From Gelatoporia subvermispora B (lineage: Eukaryota; Basidiomycota; Agaricomycetes; Polyporales; Gelatoporiaceae), in the NCBI GenBank assembly GCA_000320605.2, contig KB445792.1, positions 1,369,581-1,433,580 on the forward strand: a stretch of DNA of 64,000 nt. The letters are read 5' to 3'. The translations under genes were made by a program, and so were the position numbers. Shown in pieces: positions 1-12,400 of the stretch. Numbering within the stretch: position 1 is the first letter of the stretch; every line of letters begins with the position of its first letter. The notes under the pieces are model-generated. The model was not told the origin of the DNA, made no database searches, and worked only from the letters and a program-made list of their open reading frames with translations.

Positions 1-1497
1 TGTGCTTAGTGGCATGCTGGTCGGAAGTTCACCCTCGTTTCGATCACATCGAGGCACTGGAAATAGCAATCAATTCCACTGATGAATGTGGATACGGATC
101 CATCCGACACAAAGACACGTCCGCAGTGGGCCCCGCCTTCCAATAACACCAATTACCTTCCCGGTCTCCTTCCTATCCGCGAAATCTCATTTCACCGTGT
201 TGCGCAAGGCAATGAAGGACATGACCCGAAATCGCTGTGCAGCATCGCCGAACGCGCCGAATCCCGCGAACCAGTGCAGCAGCGGTGGTGCCTGTAATGC
301 GATATCACGTGTGGCGTTGAGATATCTGCTAATTGTCACCCGATTCGCCGCACTCGCGCAGCACAATTGTTATTGCGAATGCGGACCAAGCTCAGCCCGC
401 AAACGGCCAGCAACCCAAAAGCACCGCAGAGCACCGCAAGCATCGCCCACCGCAGGCGGGGACAAGACAACATCAGAAGCCACTATGACGTTGCGAGGTT
501 CTGAACGCGTTGCCCGGCGCTGGCAGGTCGTTCACATCGATGGGCGAGCCGGGCTCCTCTCCCCGTGCAGCGTTGGCCCCCCACGACCCCTCCACGTATG
601 ACGGAAACCGTATTGGCTGAGAAATCCGATCATCCGCAGTCACAGACCACTGCGATGGTTCTGAATGGTGGGTACTGCGATGAGCGGTACACCCTGCAGC
701 AACTGCGCGCACATGATAGTGGCTTCACTGGCGTTCGTCTGCACAGGACGAGGTATCCAAGGCCATCGTGTACTTGGCGAAGTCGCAGCCTCTCACTCTA
801 GACCTCTCTCGAACGGTGGCATGTCATAGATGGTACATGTGCGGGTATACCTCTATATGTACGCACCTGGTCCCCGACAGAGAGGCCTGGAAGCAACGTG
901 GAGGGCTGTGGAGGGGCGGATACTTATCTATCCATCCGATGGCATGGCGATCACCGTCGCGTGGAGAGACCGGCGATCTGAGAGCCTGGGGCGAGCAGTC
1001 TGCCCAACGGAGGCTAAACCTGGCTGGATTCACGTGTAGTGTCAGACAATCAGCGCATCAGCTATCGAACGTGCACGGAATAGTAGGGGAATATTGGGGA
1101 CGACAAGGGATATCATCATGGAAGCGATACTAACTGCAAAAGTGTGCATGGCCTCGGTCAGGATTGAGCTGAAGTCGGAAACGAGAGTCGTAGACGCTGA
1201 GGGAGCAGCGAATGGGGAAATGATAGGCCGACGCCGACGTCAGTGCACGCTTCCCCATGCGCGGCAATACGCACCCCTTCAGTCCGTTCATCCTCTACTT
1301 AGAGTCTGCACGCTGCATCCTGGCTACTTACTCCCTTCTCCTCTTAACAACCGCACATCAGTACTCTCGTCGAGCGGACAAGCACTGTCCTTACCTTCTT
1401 TGAAACCTGCCGCCACCAGAAGCAGTGGCACAGAGTCAGACTCTCGGTGGCGTGAGCCATTCAACCTGATTTCTCCGATAGCTAGGACGTCTTGGAC
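1..1497. other. No confident gene; upstream region of the lipase gene
   Basis: Open frames occur on both strands, but none shows a recognisable domain or a convincing exon chain. The only feature I would flag is a 45-codon minus-strand frame (473 down to 336) that starts with ATG and carries one hydrophobic stretch (key residues MLAVLCGAFGLLAVCGLSL). It could be the signal-anchor exon of a gene leaving the window on the left. The pyrimidine-rich stretch near 1320-1400 may belong to the promoter of the gene starting at 1498. Confidence 0.4.
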
Positions 1498-4400
1498 ATG
1501 GCTCCTGGAAGGACACGTTCAGGAGGTCAGAGGCCTGCCAGTCCGACGGGGCTCGGCGGCGACTATGTTAACGAGGCGTGAGTTCCGTCAGTCACCGATC
1601 GTCGCTCGGTAACCCGTGTTGACCACGGCGACGGTACAGGCATATCCAGGCCTTCGCAGATGTCTTGCAGTCTGAAGAGCATGTCGGAGTAGTCGAAGGC
1701 AATGATGTACCTAGCCCTACTACGCCTAACGGCACATCCACACCCTTTGGCACTCGAATACGTAAAGTGTCTGCCATGTCCGACTTTGCTCCGATCAACC
1801 TCAGGGTGAAGAGGCAAGTTTCGCCACCCGGCGCTGTGCACACAGGACCACTGAGTACCAGGCAACGCAGGCGCAAACGGACGAGTGCACCACACCAGAA
1901 GAGACAGGAGTGGCTATACATCATAGTGCGATGGCCACTGCTGGTGCGTTACGGCAATGCTACCATGATATTCGGTCAGATTGATGGTGTGGCTATCTAG
2001 GGTATGATATTTCTGTTCATCGCGGTGCAATTCAGTCTCTATGTCGTCATAAGACAGCTGGTCAACACTAAGGAATGGCTATCTGCTTGTGCGTGTCGTT
2101 TTGATCGAGCGTGACACTTGACCTGATCCTCGTAGGGCGTGGACGGAAGGGGCAATTACGGAAGAAGCTACGCGGCGCGAAGACATACGAGGTATGATCA
2201 GAGATGCAGATTAGATTGTACTTTGACGCTAATTCATTCGATATAGGAATGGAAAGAAGCGGCACTCGTCTTAGACAAGTATCTCGGCTTCAACGACTGG
2301 AAAAAGATTGATGAGGACCCGTATTACGACTGGAAGCTCGTCCGAAAGGTAATGTGGAGTTAGTGGGAACCACAGAATCGACTACAGTGACCCAACGTTA
2401 CACATTCGTAGGTCCGCCAATCTCTGAAGACGCTAAGAGAAAAGAACGACGCTCATGGGGTCCTCGGCGTGCTTGAGACGTGCGTCCGGACGAACTTCGC
2501 AGGGGTGGAATCCTCGAGGTTCGTGAAGTCCCGACATGCCATGGACGTGCCTTGACAATTCTGCAGGTTATACAGCGAAGTAAGAGCGGATGAAATAGAA
2601 CACATTTACAGAATTCCATTGACATTCCATGTAGACTTTCTACGGCACGAAGGATCTCATCGAAGGTAACTACGGCGCGGTATCACCACCTGATGTGCTC
2701 ACCCCTGTCCACTAGACTACATCAGTGAAGAGGAGAAAGCTCTGGAATATATTCGCGACACTCCTGAGCTGTCTAACGAAGAAAAGAGGCGGTTCTTCAG
2801 AAGTGCTAACCGGAATTTCGGCATCTCCGCTCTATGTCTGTCAGGCGGTGCCTCGTTCGGTTATTGTGCGTATTTGGAATCCTCAGACCCACCCCAGCTG
2901 GCTTCATGATTGGTAACCAATATTCCCATATGTGACAGATCATACCGGCGTTGTGAGGGCATTCTTAGATGCGGGTCTTCTCCCTCGAGTGATCTCCGGG
3001 ACGTCTGCTGGCGGGTTGATCGCTGCTCTCACGTGCACACGAACAGATGCTGAGCTGAAGGAGTTGCTTGTTCCCGAGTTGGCCAATCGCATAACCGCAT
3101 GTGAGGAGCCTTTCAAGGATTGGACGAGGCGCTTCTGGAGGACCGGTGCTCGATTTGATAGTGTAGAGTGGGCACGAAAGGTTGGTGACCATATCCATCG
3201 GACCATATCTCATGTCTCAAGTAACCGGCCTGCTACAGGCCTGTTTTTTCACTCGGGGATCAATGACATTCCGTGAAGCTTATCTCAAGACTGGTCGGAT
3301 CCTGAACATTTCTGTCATCCCGGCTGAGCGGCATTCGTACGTTCACTCATGGTACAGGATCCTACAGTACTGAACTCCCCTCTAGCCCGACGAAACTTCT
3401 CAACTATATGACTGCTCCTGATACCGTCATCTGGAGCGCACTCCTGGCGTCCGCTGCTGTGCCCGGGATCCTGAACCCTGTTTGCTTGATGCAGAAGCTG
3501 AAAGATGGATCCATTATCCCGTGGAGCTGGGGTAGCAAGTTCAAAGACGGATCTTTGAGGTATAGTGGCGCCAGCTCGGGCCGTAGATCCACGCTGATTG
3601 TGCGATCCAGAGTCGACATTCCAGTGCAAGCGCTCAACATGTACTTCAACGGTAGGTCTCGCGCGAGATTCAGGCTTCATGCAGGTGCTCAAATTGCGCC
3701 AGTGACACACCCGATCGTTTCCCAAGTCAATCCCCATGTACATCTATTCTTCTTTGCCCCTCAAGGATCAGCTGGCAAGCCTGTTGCCCACCGCAAAGGC
3801 AAAGGTGGTGCGAAATTCTAGGTGTGATGTATGAGCAGTATTAATCGTCTTAAATCCAGGCTGGAGAGGAAATTTCGTACTGTCCGCTGCCGAGCAATGG
3901 CTGAAGCTCGAGCTTACGAAGAACTTCAAAGTATGTTTTATTTACTAATCATTTTCCCTACTTAACACCGGTCACAGCTCATCCGTGATCTGGATCTGCT
4001 ACCTCAAATACTCGGTCAGGATTGGTCAAGTGTGTTCCTCCAGCGTTTCGAAGGCGCTGTGACGTGAGTATGTTATGACTTTTCTGTTTCTTTAGTTGAC
4101 CTGGTCGCGTTCCAGCATCTGGCCACGCACAAGGTTCATGGTGAATGCAAACCCGATCTATTATCTGATCCATTCGCTGATTTGTCGTAGGATTTCGTCC
4201 ATATTCTCACTGATCCTGACATTCCGGAGCTGGATCGGATGATACGTGTAGGCAAGTTGGTCACTTGGCCCAAGGTAGGCTTCCTCTTGAAATATCTCAG
4301 ACACTAGCTGAGTCAAGATTAGCTTCACATGATTGAGAACCGCTATAGGCTCGAGAAGCAGATTTTACTCGGGCGACAGGCTATTCGTCGATTGACACAA

Positions 4401-5075
4401 ACGCGCGCTCAAGAGCGCTCTGCTGCTCGCCTGGAATCTCAACCGCAAGAACGCCTTCCTGCTCCTATCACGGGTACAAAGGCGGCATCTTCGTCCGATC
4501 CCCCGATGGTGGCGACCGCGTCGGATGGGCCTATGCCCGTGGATACCGATGCAGAGACGGCATATGTCAATGGCGCTTCCGGACGCCTCTCACGTACACC
4601 ACCATCAGACAAGGACGACACTGGCAATCTCGATACGCGGCGTACGTACGCAGGACGCCGGCGATGGACTTCGAACTTTTTAAATTCTGGTGGCCACGCA
4701 GACATCGTGGAGGAAGCTGACTACGGAGGTGCCACCCCTGACCCGCCCCCTCCGGCGTCTGATCAGGAGGCAGAACGTGCGCACCATGCCCCTCCGGGAT
4801 GTGCTACGGAGAGCTTCCTGAAGCGTCTCCGACGACGGGCATCAATGTCGACAGGACTATCTTCATTCGCCGCGCTCCGTCGAAATCGGGGCGCCGATGC
4901 TCACAGCGCTCGAGGAGATGCCGAGCCAACGTGGTCGGGCGACAGCTCGTCCGATGATGATGATCTCTCTGTATTCTCTCGCAGACACAGTCGGCACCCG
5001 TCTGTATTTGATCTGCGTTCGGATATGGAGAAATATGACCAGGAGGATGACAGAGGCAATGCAAACATATACTAA
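1498..5075 (+). CDS. Patatin-like phospholipase / triacylglycerol lipase (Tgl3/4/5, SDP1 type)
   Basis: Predicted lipid-droplet acyl hydrolase that releases fatty acids from stored triacylglycerol or lysophospholipids. The exons join through about 14 short introns. The patatin domain has the glycine-rich oxyanion loop (LCLSGGASFGYYH, split by an intron near 2870), the nucleophile elbow GTSAG (GxSxG, about 2998-3012) and a DGS motif near 3546 that should supply the catalytic Asp. Upstream is a hydrophobic segment (exon near 2001-2075), as in fungal family members, followed by the conserved WRGRKGQLRKKLR block. Downstream comes the conserved IVSQVNPH..LFFFAP and FVHILTDPD.PELDRMIRVGK region, then a long disordered acidic/serine-rich tail. 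The start at 1498 is the first ATG that splices in frame into the exon beginning at 1640 (donor GTGAGT at 1577). It is an inference, as are the exact borders. Family assignment is firm; substrate preference is not visible. Confidence 0.9.
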
Positions 5076-5404
5076 TCAATCACTCATCATCCACGTTCAT
5101 TGTACATACCACTGCACTGATTAGCTCCCGAACACAGGTATATCTGTACATTTGTAATGCTTTTGTATAATTGGATAGTTGTCAAGTCATCATAGAACCT
5201 GCACAGAGTAGACGGAATTTATCTACATTACAGGAATGCCGTCATATGTTTTCTTCAATGTTTGAAGCTAGTGACGCAACGTAGAGCGATGAAGTTACGG
5301 GATAAGTTACAGAATTGACTACACAACAGCACGGAGAACACAATACATGGGGGAGGCGCAAGCGAATGATATCCGGTAGACGCGGACGGGCTAATAACGA
5401 GGAT
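5076..5404. other. Convergent intergenic spacer
   Basis: AT-richer spacer between the 3' ends of the lipase gene (+) and the membrane-protein gene (-). It presumably holds both 3' untranslated regions. I see no gene or repeat in it. Confidence 0.6.
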
Positions 5405-7136
5405 TCACTGGGTATAAGCATCTGCAGGGTCTGCAGGGTATTGTGGAGGTGGGGCAAGGGGGTCTTCAGAAATGGGCAAGGCTGATGAACGGTCAATTCG
5501 CTGGGCTATAAGTTCGATTATCCTATCTACGTTGACCATCCCTGCTTGACTTTGCGACGGGTGAGATGATCCTTCTTGCGTATGTGCCGCGGAGACTCTC
5601 GACGATACAGCTCGGCTAACAGCCACCCCGTTATTTGATTCAGGTGGCCGATTAGATGGAACAGCTGATGGTGCTCTTGAGACTGCGGCAGGCTGTGAAA
5701 CCACGGGGGCGGCTTTCCGCCAGATGCCGCCAGAGTGGAGAGGCACGGTGGACGAATTTGGGTGTATATCACGGTCCGGCATCGCGCTGGCTTTCTCCAT
5801 ACTGAGCATAGGTGGGTATGGAGTAACCTCTTCGTGAGGCGGCAGTGGGCGGCGACGGCGATATTTCCGGAATGCAAGAAGTGACGCGCAGATGATGATG
5901 ACACCAATGACACCGACAATTGGACCAACGATTTCTGCTACCTTGTTCGATGAATGCGAACCCCCAGTGGCACTGGTCCTGGACACAGATGGGCTGCGGA
6001 ACTTGCGTTGATACGATCGCAGCGACGAAACCCTGACCACTCACTTTGCTACAGTTGTATTTGGGGCCCATACCGTGATCGAATTCAGAGAAAGAGCCAT
6101 GCCGTTTGGCCCAGTGTTAGCGAGTTCGATGGTATGAGGCTGTGTGGGGTCAAGGCCAGTTTGATAGAATAGTAAACTATCGCCAATCAACCACATCGTA
6201 CTGGCATTGTACATCACAGGCACTGGCACACTGTCCAAGGTCTAAGGGCCTCAACGGTGAGTGCAATCACGGAATGAGTATCATTCTATGACGTACCACG
6301 TTATAAGTCCAATGGCCCCAGTCTCTAGAGCCATTGATAGCAACTGCTACACCAGTAAAGTTGAGAGCTACTGATGAAGCGAACGAGGACGTTTTATGGT
6401 ATGGCGAAGGGTGAGATGTATTCGGAATATGGCCGTCATTATTCGGAAATGACCAATTGCCTGAGTATAGAAGAGAGCTATTTGAATTGTCGTATATATA
6501 AGGTATAGGAGGTGCTATGGCGGTGATTGATTGGGATGCAGCGATGAGAAATGTGTTGCAATCTTCTTACAATTAATCTTTGCGCTGGAAATATCCGCGC
6601 GGTCAAATGCCAACTGCTGATTCACGGAGGTCGGTCGTAACGTTAAATTCACGTAGTGCGTATCCTGCGGTAGCCCTTCTGCAGCAAATAATAGACCGTC
6701 CCTGGGGGAGAGTGACGACTGGCTGTCGTCCAACGCAACATCATATGGACAACTCGCGTTTCCGTGCAGATAGATTGCGGATCCTGCATGTGATATACAT
6801 CGGAGTGATCTCTGAATCAGCTATAGGCTCACCTTGAAATGCCAAACTGACGCTTGCTCCTGCAAGAGATGTGATATGGTAGGAATCGCCCGTGGCTGCT
6901 TCTCCTCCAGATGTAGCGAAGTGGCTGGTGGTATACCAGGGTAGCCACCCGTTTTGCGTAAAATTGTCTGCGCCACCATCGCCTAGGTTCATGATGTCAA
7001 TTTTGAGAAATATGCAGGTCCATGAGGGCGATTTCAACCGCTTACCATAAGGCTGGAATATGAATAAGGGACTAGAATCATCGATCGTATAATTCCAAAA
7101 CCCTTGGGACATGGTGTTCAGTGCTGGAGCTCTCAC
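5405..7136 (-). CDS. Single-pass membrane protein with extracellular beta-sandwich-like domain and cytoplasmic tail
   Basis: This multi-exon gene matches a common Agaricomycete architecture: an extracellular, N-glycosylation-rich module, one transmembrane helix and a disordered cytoplasmic tail. Visible landmarks are NYTIDDSSPLFIF near the N-terminus, GSAIYLHGNASCPYDVALDD after the intron at about 6786-6836, and a second similar module (SSLLYSGNWSF ... GVAVAINGSRDWGHW). The transmembrane segment (VGPIVGVIGVIIICASLLAF) is followed by a basic stop-transfer FRKYRRRR. The tail is rich in Pro and Ser and ends at 5405. The ATG at 7136 (or 7112) is the best visible start, but no classical signal peptide follows it, so a first exon may be missing. 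Function is unknown; a cell-surface sensor or adhesion role would be speculation. Confidence 0.75.
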
Positions 7137-7566
7137 TGGGGTAGTCGGTTGTTGCTTTGCCGAACATGGGCTATATCAAGGTCTGGGGGCAGCGTCAGGA
7201 TGCTTCGCGTACACATGGCTTTGCTCCGTTCGCAGCTAAATTTAGATGAGTATCAGTACTATGACGAGAAAGATCGCCAGCGTTGATGCGGGAGTGGATC
7301 ACATCCCATGCATAGCCTTGTTCGCAGCCGCATTGGATCTACTTCGCATCGGAGACGTGAGACCGGCTTAGTCCACAGCATGCTACGGCACGAATCATAG
7401 CATAGGCTTGTTGCAGAGAGTTCGGGTGGATCAGCGGACGTTAACCTTCCCTGTCAGACCAGACGCCCGTGTTGCATGCTACGGAGGGCATGGAACCGAC
7501 GACATACAGTGTGCGCATAGATAAATAGGCAATTAAACCAGGTGCTGGGGCGCCCCAGCGGACGAC

Positions 7567-7979
7567 CTAAGTCATTGCGCTGGAAGACGATGTCAGCCGC
7601 TTCCATCTCTCAGCAGCCTGACGTCTATCCGCCACTGCTAGTGACATCTGTGTATTCAGTGCTTTTACATCACGCAAGTCATGACATCAGTGCAGCTCAC
7701 CGTTGAATGCATAGCATGGCAGGAGATCTGGTTGCAAGGACGTCCGCAGCACCGTAAGCATAGGTTCACCTCTGTCGAAGCTTACAGCTGCGTCGCATCG
7801 ACCTGACTCGGCAGCCATATAATATACAAGGCATGTAGATAAATGGCTCCTTTGCATTGGGGGATTCGCGTCAGTGAAAAAGAGATATGTGTGGATATAA
7901 TTCGACCCAAAGCAAGACAGCTCCTCGGTAAAGTGGTGAAAGAGCACAAATGCTGAAGCACTGAAGGGGTATTGAGCAT
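7567..7979 (-). pseudogene. Possible remnant of a second membrane-protein ectodomain
   Basis: A minus-strand frame reads VYYMAAESGRCDAAVSFDRG..., which resembles the ectodomain module of the neighbouring membrane protein (AIYLHG..CPYDVALDD) and related Agaricomycete proteins. A second frame in the same stretch reads GAIYLH just upstream, so the similarity may be split over two frames. A plausible donor (GTGAGC near 7719) and acceptor allow a short terminal exon ending at 7567. No start codon with signal peptide and no transmembrane helix is visible. It could be a decayed tandem copy or coincidence. Confidence 0.2.
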
Positions 7980-7999
7980 TGGGCGCTTACTATTATGCG

Positions 8000-8007
8000 G
8001 TCACGTG
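8000..8007 (+). promoter_or_regulatory. GTCACGTG E-box-like motif
   Basis: Palindromic CACGTG core, a known binding core of fungal bHLH factors, placed in the divergent spacer upstream of the PUB-domain gene. A six-base word is expected several times in 64 kb by chance, so function is only suggested by position. Confidence 0.2.
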
Positions 8008-8184
8008 CACGCGTGGGCGGAGGCAGTTGGGCGAGACTCTGCCTTGTGCCGGATGCCGCAGTCGCTCACAGGTCTGATCAGTTCACGAATCAGACCTGCT
8101 TGCAGACCGCGTAGTGTCCTAGCAAAATTCTGCGCATTCTAAAGATCCTCGCTTCTGAGTCCCATATCAATCTAGGGCGTTAGA

Positions 8185-9200
8185 ATGGATTTCGACGACT
8201 CAAGTGATGATTTCTTGACCGGCCCCGGATCTATTCACCTTAATGGCTCTGAGCTAGGTGTGTCCAACGCCCCACCGACCTCGCCCCCGGATCGTGCGGC
8301 TGTGGCGGCTGCCTTCGAGCGCAGACTGCAACAAGAGCGTGCAGAAGCCGTAGCCTTAGGCCAAGTCGCTTTTGATGAGAATCATGAAAAACGGCAACAG
8401 TTTCGGCGTATGATAGACCCAGACATCCTGCGTCCGAACGCAAGGGAAGTGGCTCTTGAGGCACTGAGTGTATGTTCCAATTATGTAGTGTAGTCTTCAG
8501 AGTTTGATCTCACCTGGTACCATAGACTCTACTTACTCTGGCGGACAATATCCTGAACAACCCAGATGATGAGAAATATCACAAGTTCAAGTCGACTAAC
8601 GGCAAGATCAAGCGTGCTCTGATTGATCCTAAGGGCACGCTAGAGTATGCGGTTGCAGTGAGTACATAATTACTTCTCGTCAGGTCCCCTTGCTGACTGA
8701 TTCTGTTCAGCTTGGATTTCGTCCAGAGGCAAGCAGTCATCACGTAAGAGCCACGGTGGACTGATCCTGGAGATGGCATAGGTCGAGAATTTCCAACCGT
8801 TCTACAAGTTCAACAAGCGGCACATGCTGGACCTGCGCATAGGCGCGGCGATTCTAAGAGAGGCACTGGATCGTGAGATGTCGAAAGAGGAACGAGCGCT
8901 ACGTGCGAAGAAGGGAGAGAAGGCCGCGGCAGAGGCTGCGAAGTTGAAGGTACAACAATCTATCGGCTGAGACCATGCCCACGGCTGAAGGTACTATTCT
9001 ACCAGGTCAAACAGGCCTTCATAGACGACCGGAAGTCTAAGGCAGCCCTCGATCAGCGGGAGAGGCAGGTACGAGAAGCAGCAGCTAGTCGACGTGCGAA
9101 CACACCCAGCCCGAGTTCTACACCGGCGACCCCTGTCCGACCTATGCCTGGTTCCGGGCATACACTGCGGGACGATGCGAATGAGCCTGCCAGTCCTTGA
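8185..9200 (+). CDS. PUB/PUG-domain protein
   Basis: Small protein of about 270 residues. An acidic N-terminus (MDFDDSSDDF) is followed by a charged helix, then a PUB domain from roughly residue 95 to 175. Key blocks are TLLTLADNILNNPDDEKYH, IKRALIDPKGTLEYAVALGF and YKFNKRHMLDLR. A Lys/Glu/Ala-rich coiled coil and a Ser/Pro tail end at TGA 9198-9200. PUB domains bind the C-terminus of the AAA ATPase Cdc48/p97, as in PNGase and UBXN6, so a role as a Cdc48 adaptor in ubiquitin-dependent protein handling is inferred. There is no UBX or transglutaminase domain. Exons join at about 8469/8524, 8658/8711, 8728/8782 and 8949/9005. The third intron has either a GC donor (8729) or a GT donor 15 nt downstream. 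Confidence 0.85.
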
Positions 9201-9460
9201 CCTTGTACATCAGATCGCTCGCTTCCATGACCGCGATGGACGCTGAGTTGAGGGAAGCGTGATGATCGGGTAGATTGCGACGACTTGCTTTCAGGCACAG
9301 AGAGCTGTACCATACACATCCACGACTGTTGTTGCGTAACATTTGTCACGAAAACAAGAGCTCCGTTACGTTGATGATAAAATCAGCAGCATGCGAGATT
9401 GCCTGCTTCTGTTTTCTCTCGTCTATGTTTACATATATAATTCCCGAAGGGTGGTCTATC

Positions 9461-12400
9461 CTAAACTTCACGACGGCTGGTACTATCACTCCTTGAGCGT
9501 GAAATGGGCGCGAGCGAAGATCGCCGAGGGGGTACCGGGAAGGCATCCAGACTCGACATCGTGATGTGCAGGGGTTTTGATGGCGCTGCATACACAAACA
9601 TCAAATAAGCACTGCCGCCGGCATCACCATCTGACTGACAACTACTTGCACATACCGTCATCTGGCCGTCCGCCATCGACGCTCATGCTGCTGCGCTTGG
9701 GTGGCAGTGCAGGTCGCGTTCTAGGCAAGGATAGTGTGTTTGACCGGGAGACAGCTGCGCCTGCAGTTCTGGGAGGAGGCGGGGGCGGAGTCTGCCGTGC
9801 CAGTGCCGGGCGCGGTGGAATTGACGGGGGCACGGTCGGGAGAGGCCTTCGTGCAGCCCGCTCGACGGGAACCTCGGACTCGGGTTCTGCTACGGAAGCC
9901 ATAGGGGCAAAGTTCGCCGGCAGCCTTGCGAGCACAGGGGGCAAGCGACCGGCCATGCTCATTGGCCGCTGAGGCAGTCCCCGGGTAGCTGCTGGAGACG
10001 CTGGTAATCCCGGCGCGCCTGAGTACAGAGACATCCTCTTTGCAGGCAGCGGCCGTGCTACGCCTGCGGGGAGGGCGGGAACCGGTGGGACACCGGGACG
10101 CGATGTTACGGTGCCTGAGCGGCCACGTACGCGTGGAATCGGTGCAGGCGCAGCTGATGCGGCAGGTGTAGCGGGGCGTTGTGTGACATCGCGAGGCGCA
10201 GGTCGATTGGTATCCTCCGCAAGCACTTGCAGATGCAATTCCTCGTGAGACTTCTTTCTTGGCCTCTGCAACACCGGGGCCGATCCAGCAGTGGGTGCGC
10301 TGCCTTGCTCAGTGCGGACTTGCTGACGAAGCTCTTCGTGAGTTTTCCTCCTCGGCCTGCGCTGCACCGTCTGGCTGATCCCTTGCCAAACGGTAGGGTA
10401 GACTTCAAAGAACGGATACTGCGGCGGATCTGCGATATCTATGGTCAACCTCCACCCTAAGTTTGGGTTTGGATTAGACGCACATATCTCAAACTGGGGA
10501 TAGCAGACACCGATTCTTGCAGAACGGCCATTTTGCTGTGCCGGAGTGACCGCGACAGATACTGCCGGGTATGGCGTTACAAACGGGTAGACAGGGGGAT
10601 CTGCAGGAAGCTTCAAGTCAAACCCTATTGATCATAAGAAGATTGTGCGCAAACTCACAAGGGCAGACGGTGGGATACGCCCCAGTCCATGAATCAGAAG
10701 ATCCGCTCGCAGCTGATGTCCGAATGGAGGTACCACTGGCCGGCACTCGCGAGATCAGAGCACACGTAGCAGGATAGATCCCTTCCAAGCTATATGGGTA
10801 CACAGACGGATCTGCGCCATCTCAATTAGGCGATACTTCGAGCAGGATGCAAACGATGCTCACAAGGTTCGAGGGTCGGATAGTGCGATGAAAGGGCGAC
10901 ACCCAGTCCCTTGGGGCCTTGCTGATCGGCAACTGCCGAGGCACGCTCAGCGGCGGGATAGATTGAACTCAGGCTCCACGGATAGGCTGCCGTGTCTAAA
11001 TCCGCCTCTTCATTAACAGATCGAACCGGTTTGTGAGAGAGAGATATACATACAGATGTCGAAGACCGGGTAACGGACGTCCGAACCAACGTTGGCGTTC
11101 GCGCCAGCTGCCGGTGAGACAATGACCGGAGCATCTTGCGAGACAGGATATACGCGCTCTGGGTTGTGTGGATACACGGGAGAATCTGTCGCACAAGGTC
11201 ATCAGCTCTGGCTGGGACAAACAAATTGGATGCCAACGAACACAACTCGACGGTAGGATACTGTATGGCAAGCTTGAGCGAAGTAATTAGAGCTGTCGCC
11301 TGCTTCTGCGTCTCTTGACGTCCAGTCGAGCGAGAGGGCGGTTGCGCAGAGGGGGCGCGGCGGGTCGGAGCGACGGGGTAGATGGTAGATAAATTATGGG
11401 GGTAAACTGCAGTATCTGTCGGAGAATAACCGTTCAGTCACTGAACATCCAAGGCTAGAAGGGTCAGTAATACACGCACAAATATCCAAGCATGGGTAGT
11501 ACGAAGGGAGATGAACAGCAACCGCGCCCCGCGCAGTCTCAGGATCCTCAAGCGAATAGATATGGCCAAGATTGTACGGATACACCGGCGGGTCTGTCGC
11601 GATTGTCAGACAATAGATCGGTCAACTGACAATAGTAAAACTAACACGGGTGAATCAAGGGATACGGGTTTGAAGGCAGCAGCAGGGGAGTCCTCAACGC
11701 CTCCAGAGTCTGTGATGACGGCAGTGCCAATGCGCTGGGTCCCTTGAAGAAGTAAATGCTATCAACATTCCAGGGATACACCCGACGGTCTATGCGGTAT
11801 GCTTAGCAATGACAATCGGCGAAAGTGATAGTTATACGGACAGATTTCGAAGTTCGGGTAGCCAGCCGCGATGTGGACGTAGACAGTCTTATCGTCCTCA
11901 AAGGCCTTCGCGTTAGATGTGCAGGCAGGGTACAGGTCGAAGTACGGGTAGATCGCAGGATCTGTAATAGCATGTGTTAGGATCCTCTTATGATGATATC
12001 AGCATGATACATACATAAATTAAACCAGGGGTACCGGCTGTACACGTCGGTTGCGACACTTGATGAGCCCGTCGCACCCTCAACAGAGATGACTGGATAC
12101 AAGTCGAAGTGAGGGTAGGCCGCGGGGTCTATTGGACTATTAGTCACAACCAGCCATATCCCAGCGACAGTCAACGCGCACAGATGTCAAAGCGAGGGTA
12201 GCCCTCAGCAGGTACCGACTGCGCGCTCCTGGTCTCATCGTTGATCACCACACTAGATGGATACAGGTCGAAGTGAGGGTAGATCGCGGAATCTACAGGA
12301 TCGTTAGCCACATCTCGCCACCTTCCCAAGACAATCGGCGCGCACAGATGTCAAAGCGAGGGTAGCCCTCAGCGGGTACCGACCGTGCGCTCCTCGTCTC

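Larger units (their letters stand above)
7137..8184. other. Divergent intergenic region with possible gene remnant
   Basis: About 1 kb between the start of the membrane-protein gene (-) and the PUB-domain gene (+). It contains a possible minus-strand remnant (7567-7979, listed separately) and a GTCACGTG motif at 8000-8007, 178 bp upstream of the PUB gene start. The rest shows nothing I can support. Confidence 0.5.

Noticed and set aside
86..601. 171-codon plus-strand frame
   Set aside because: No domain, no supporting splice context, and composition matches GC-rich non-coding sequence.
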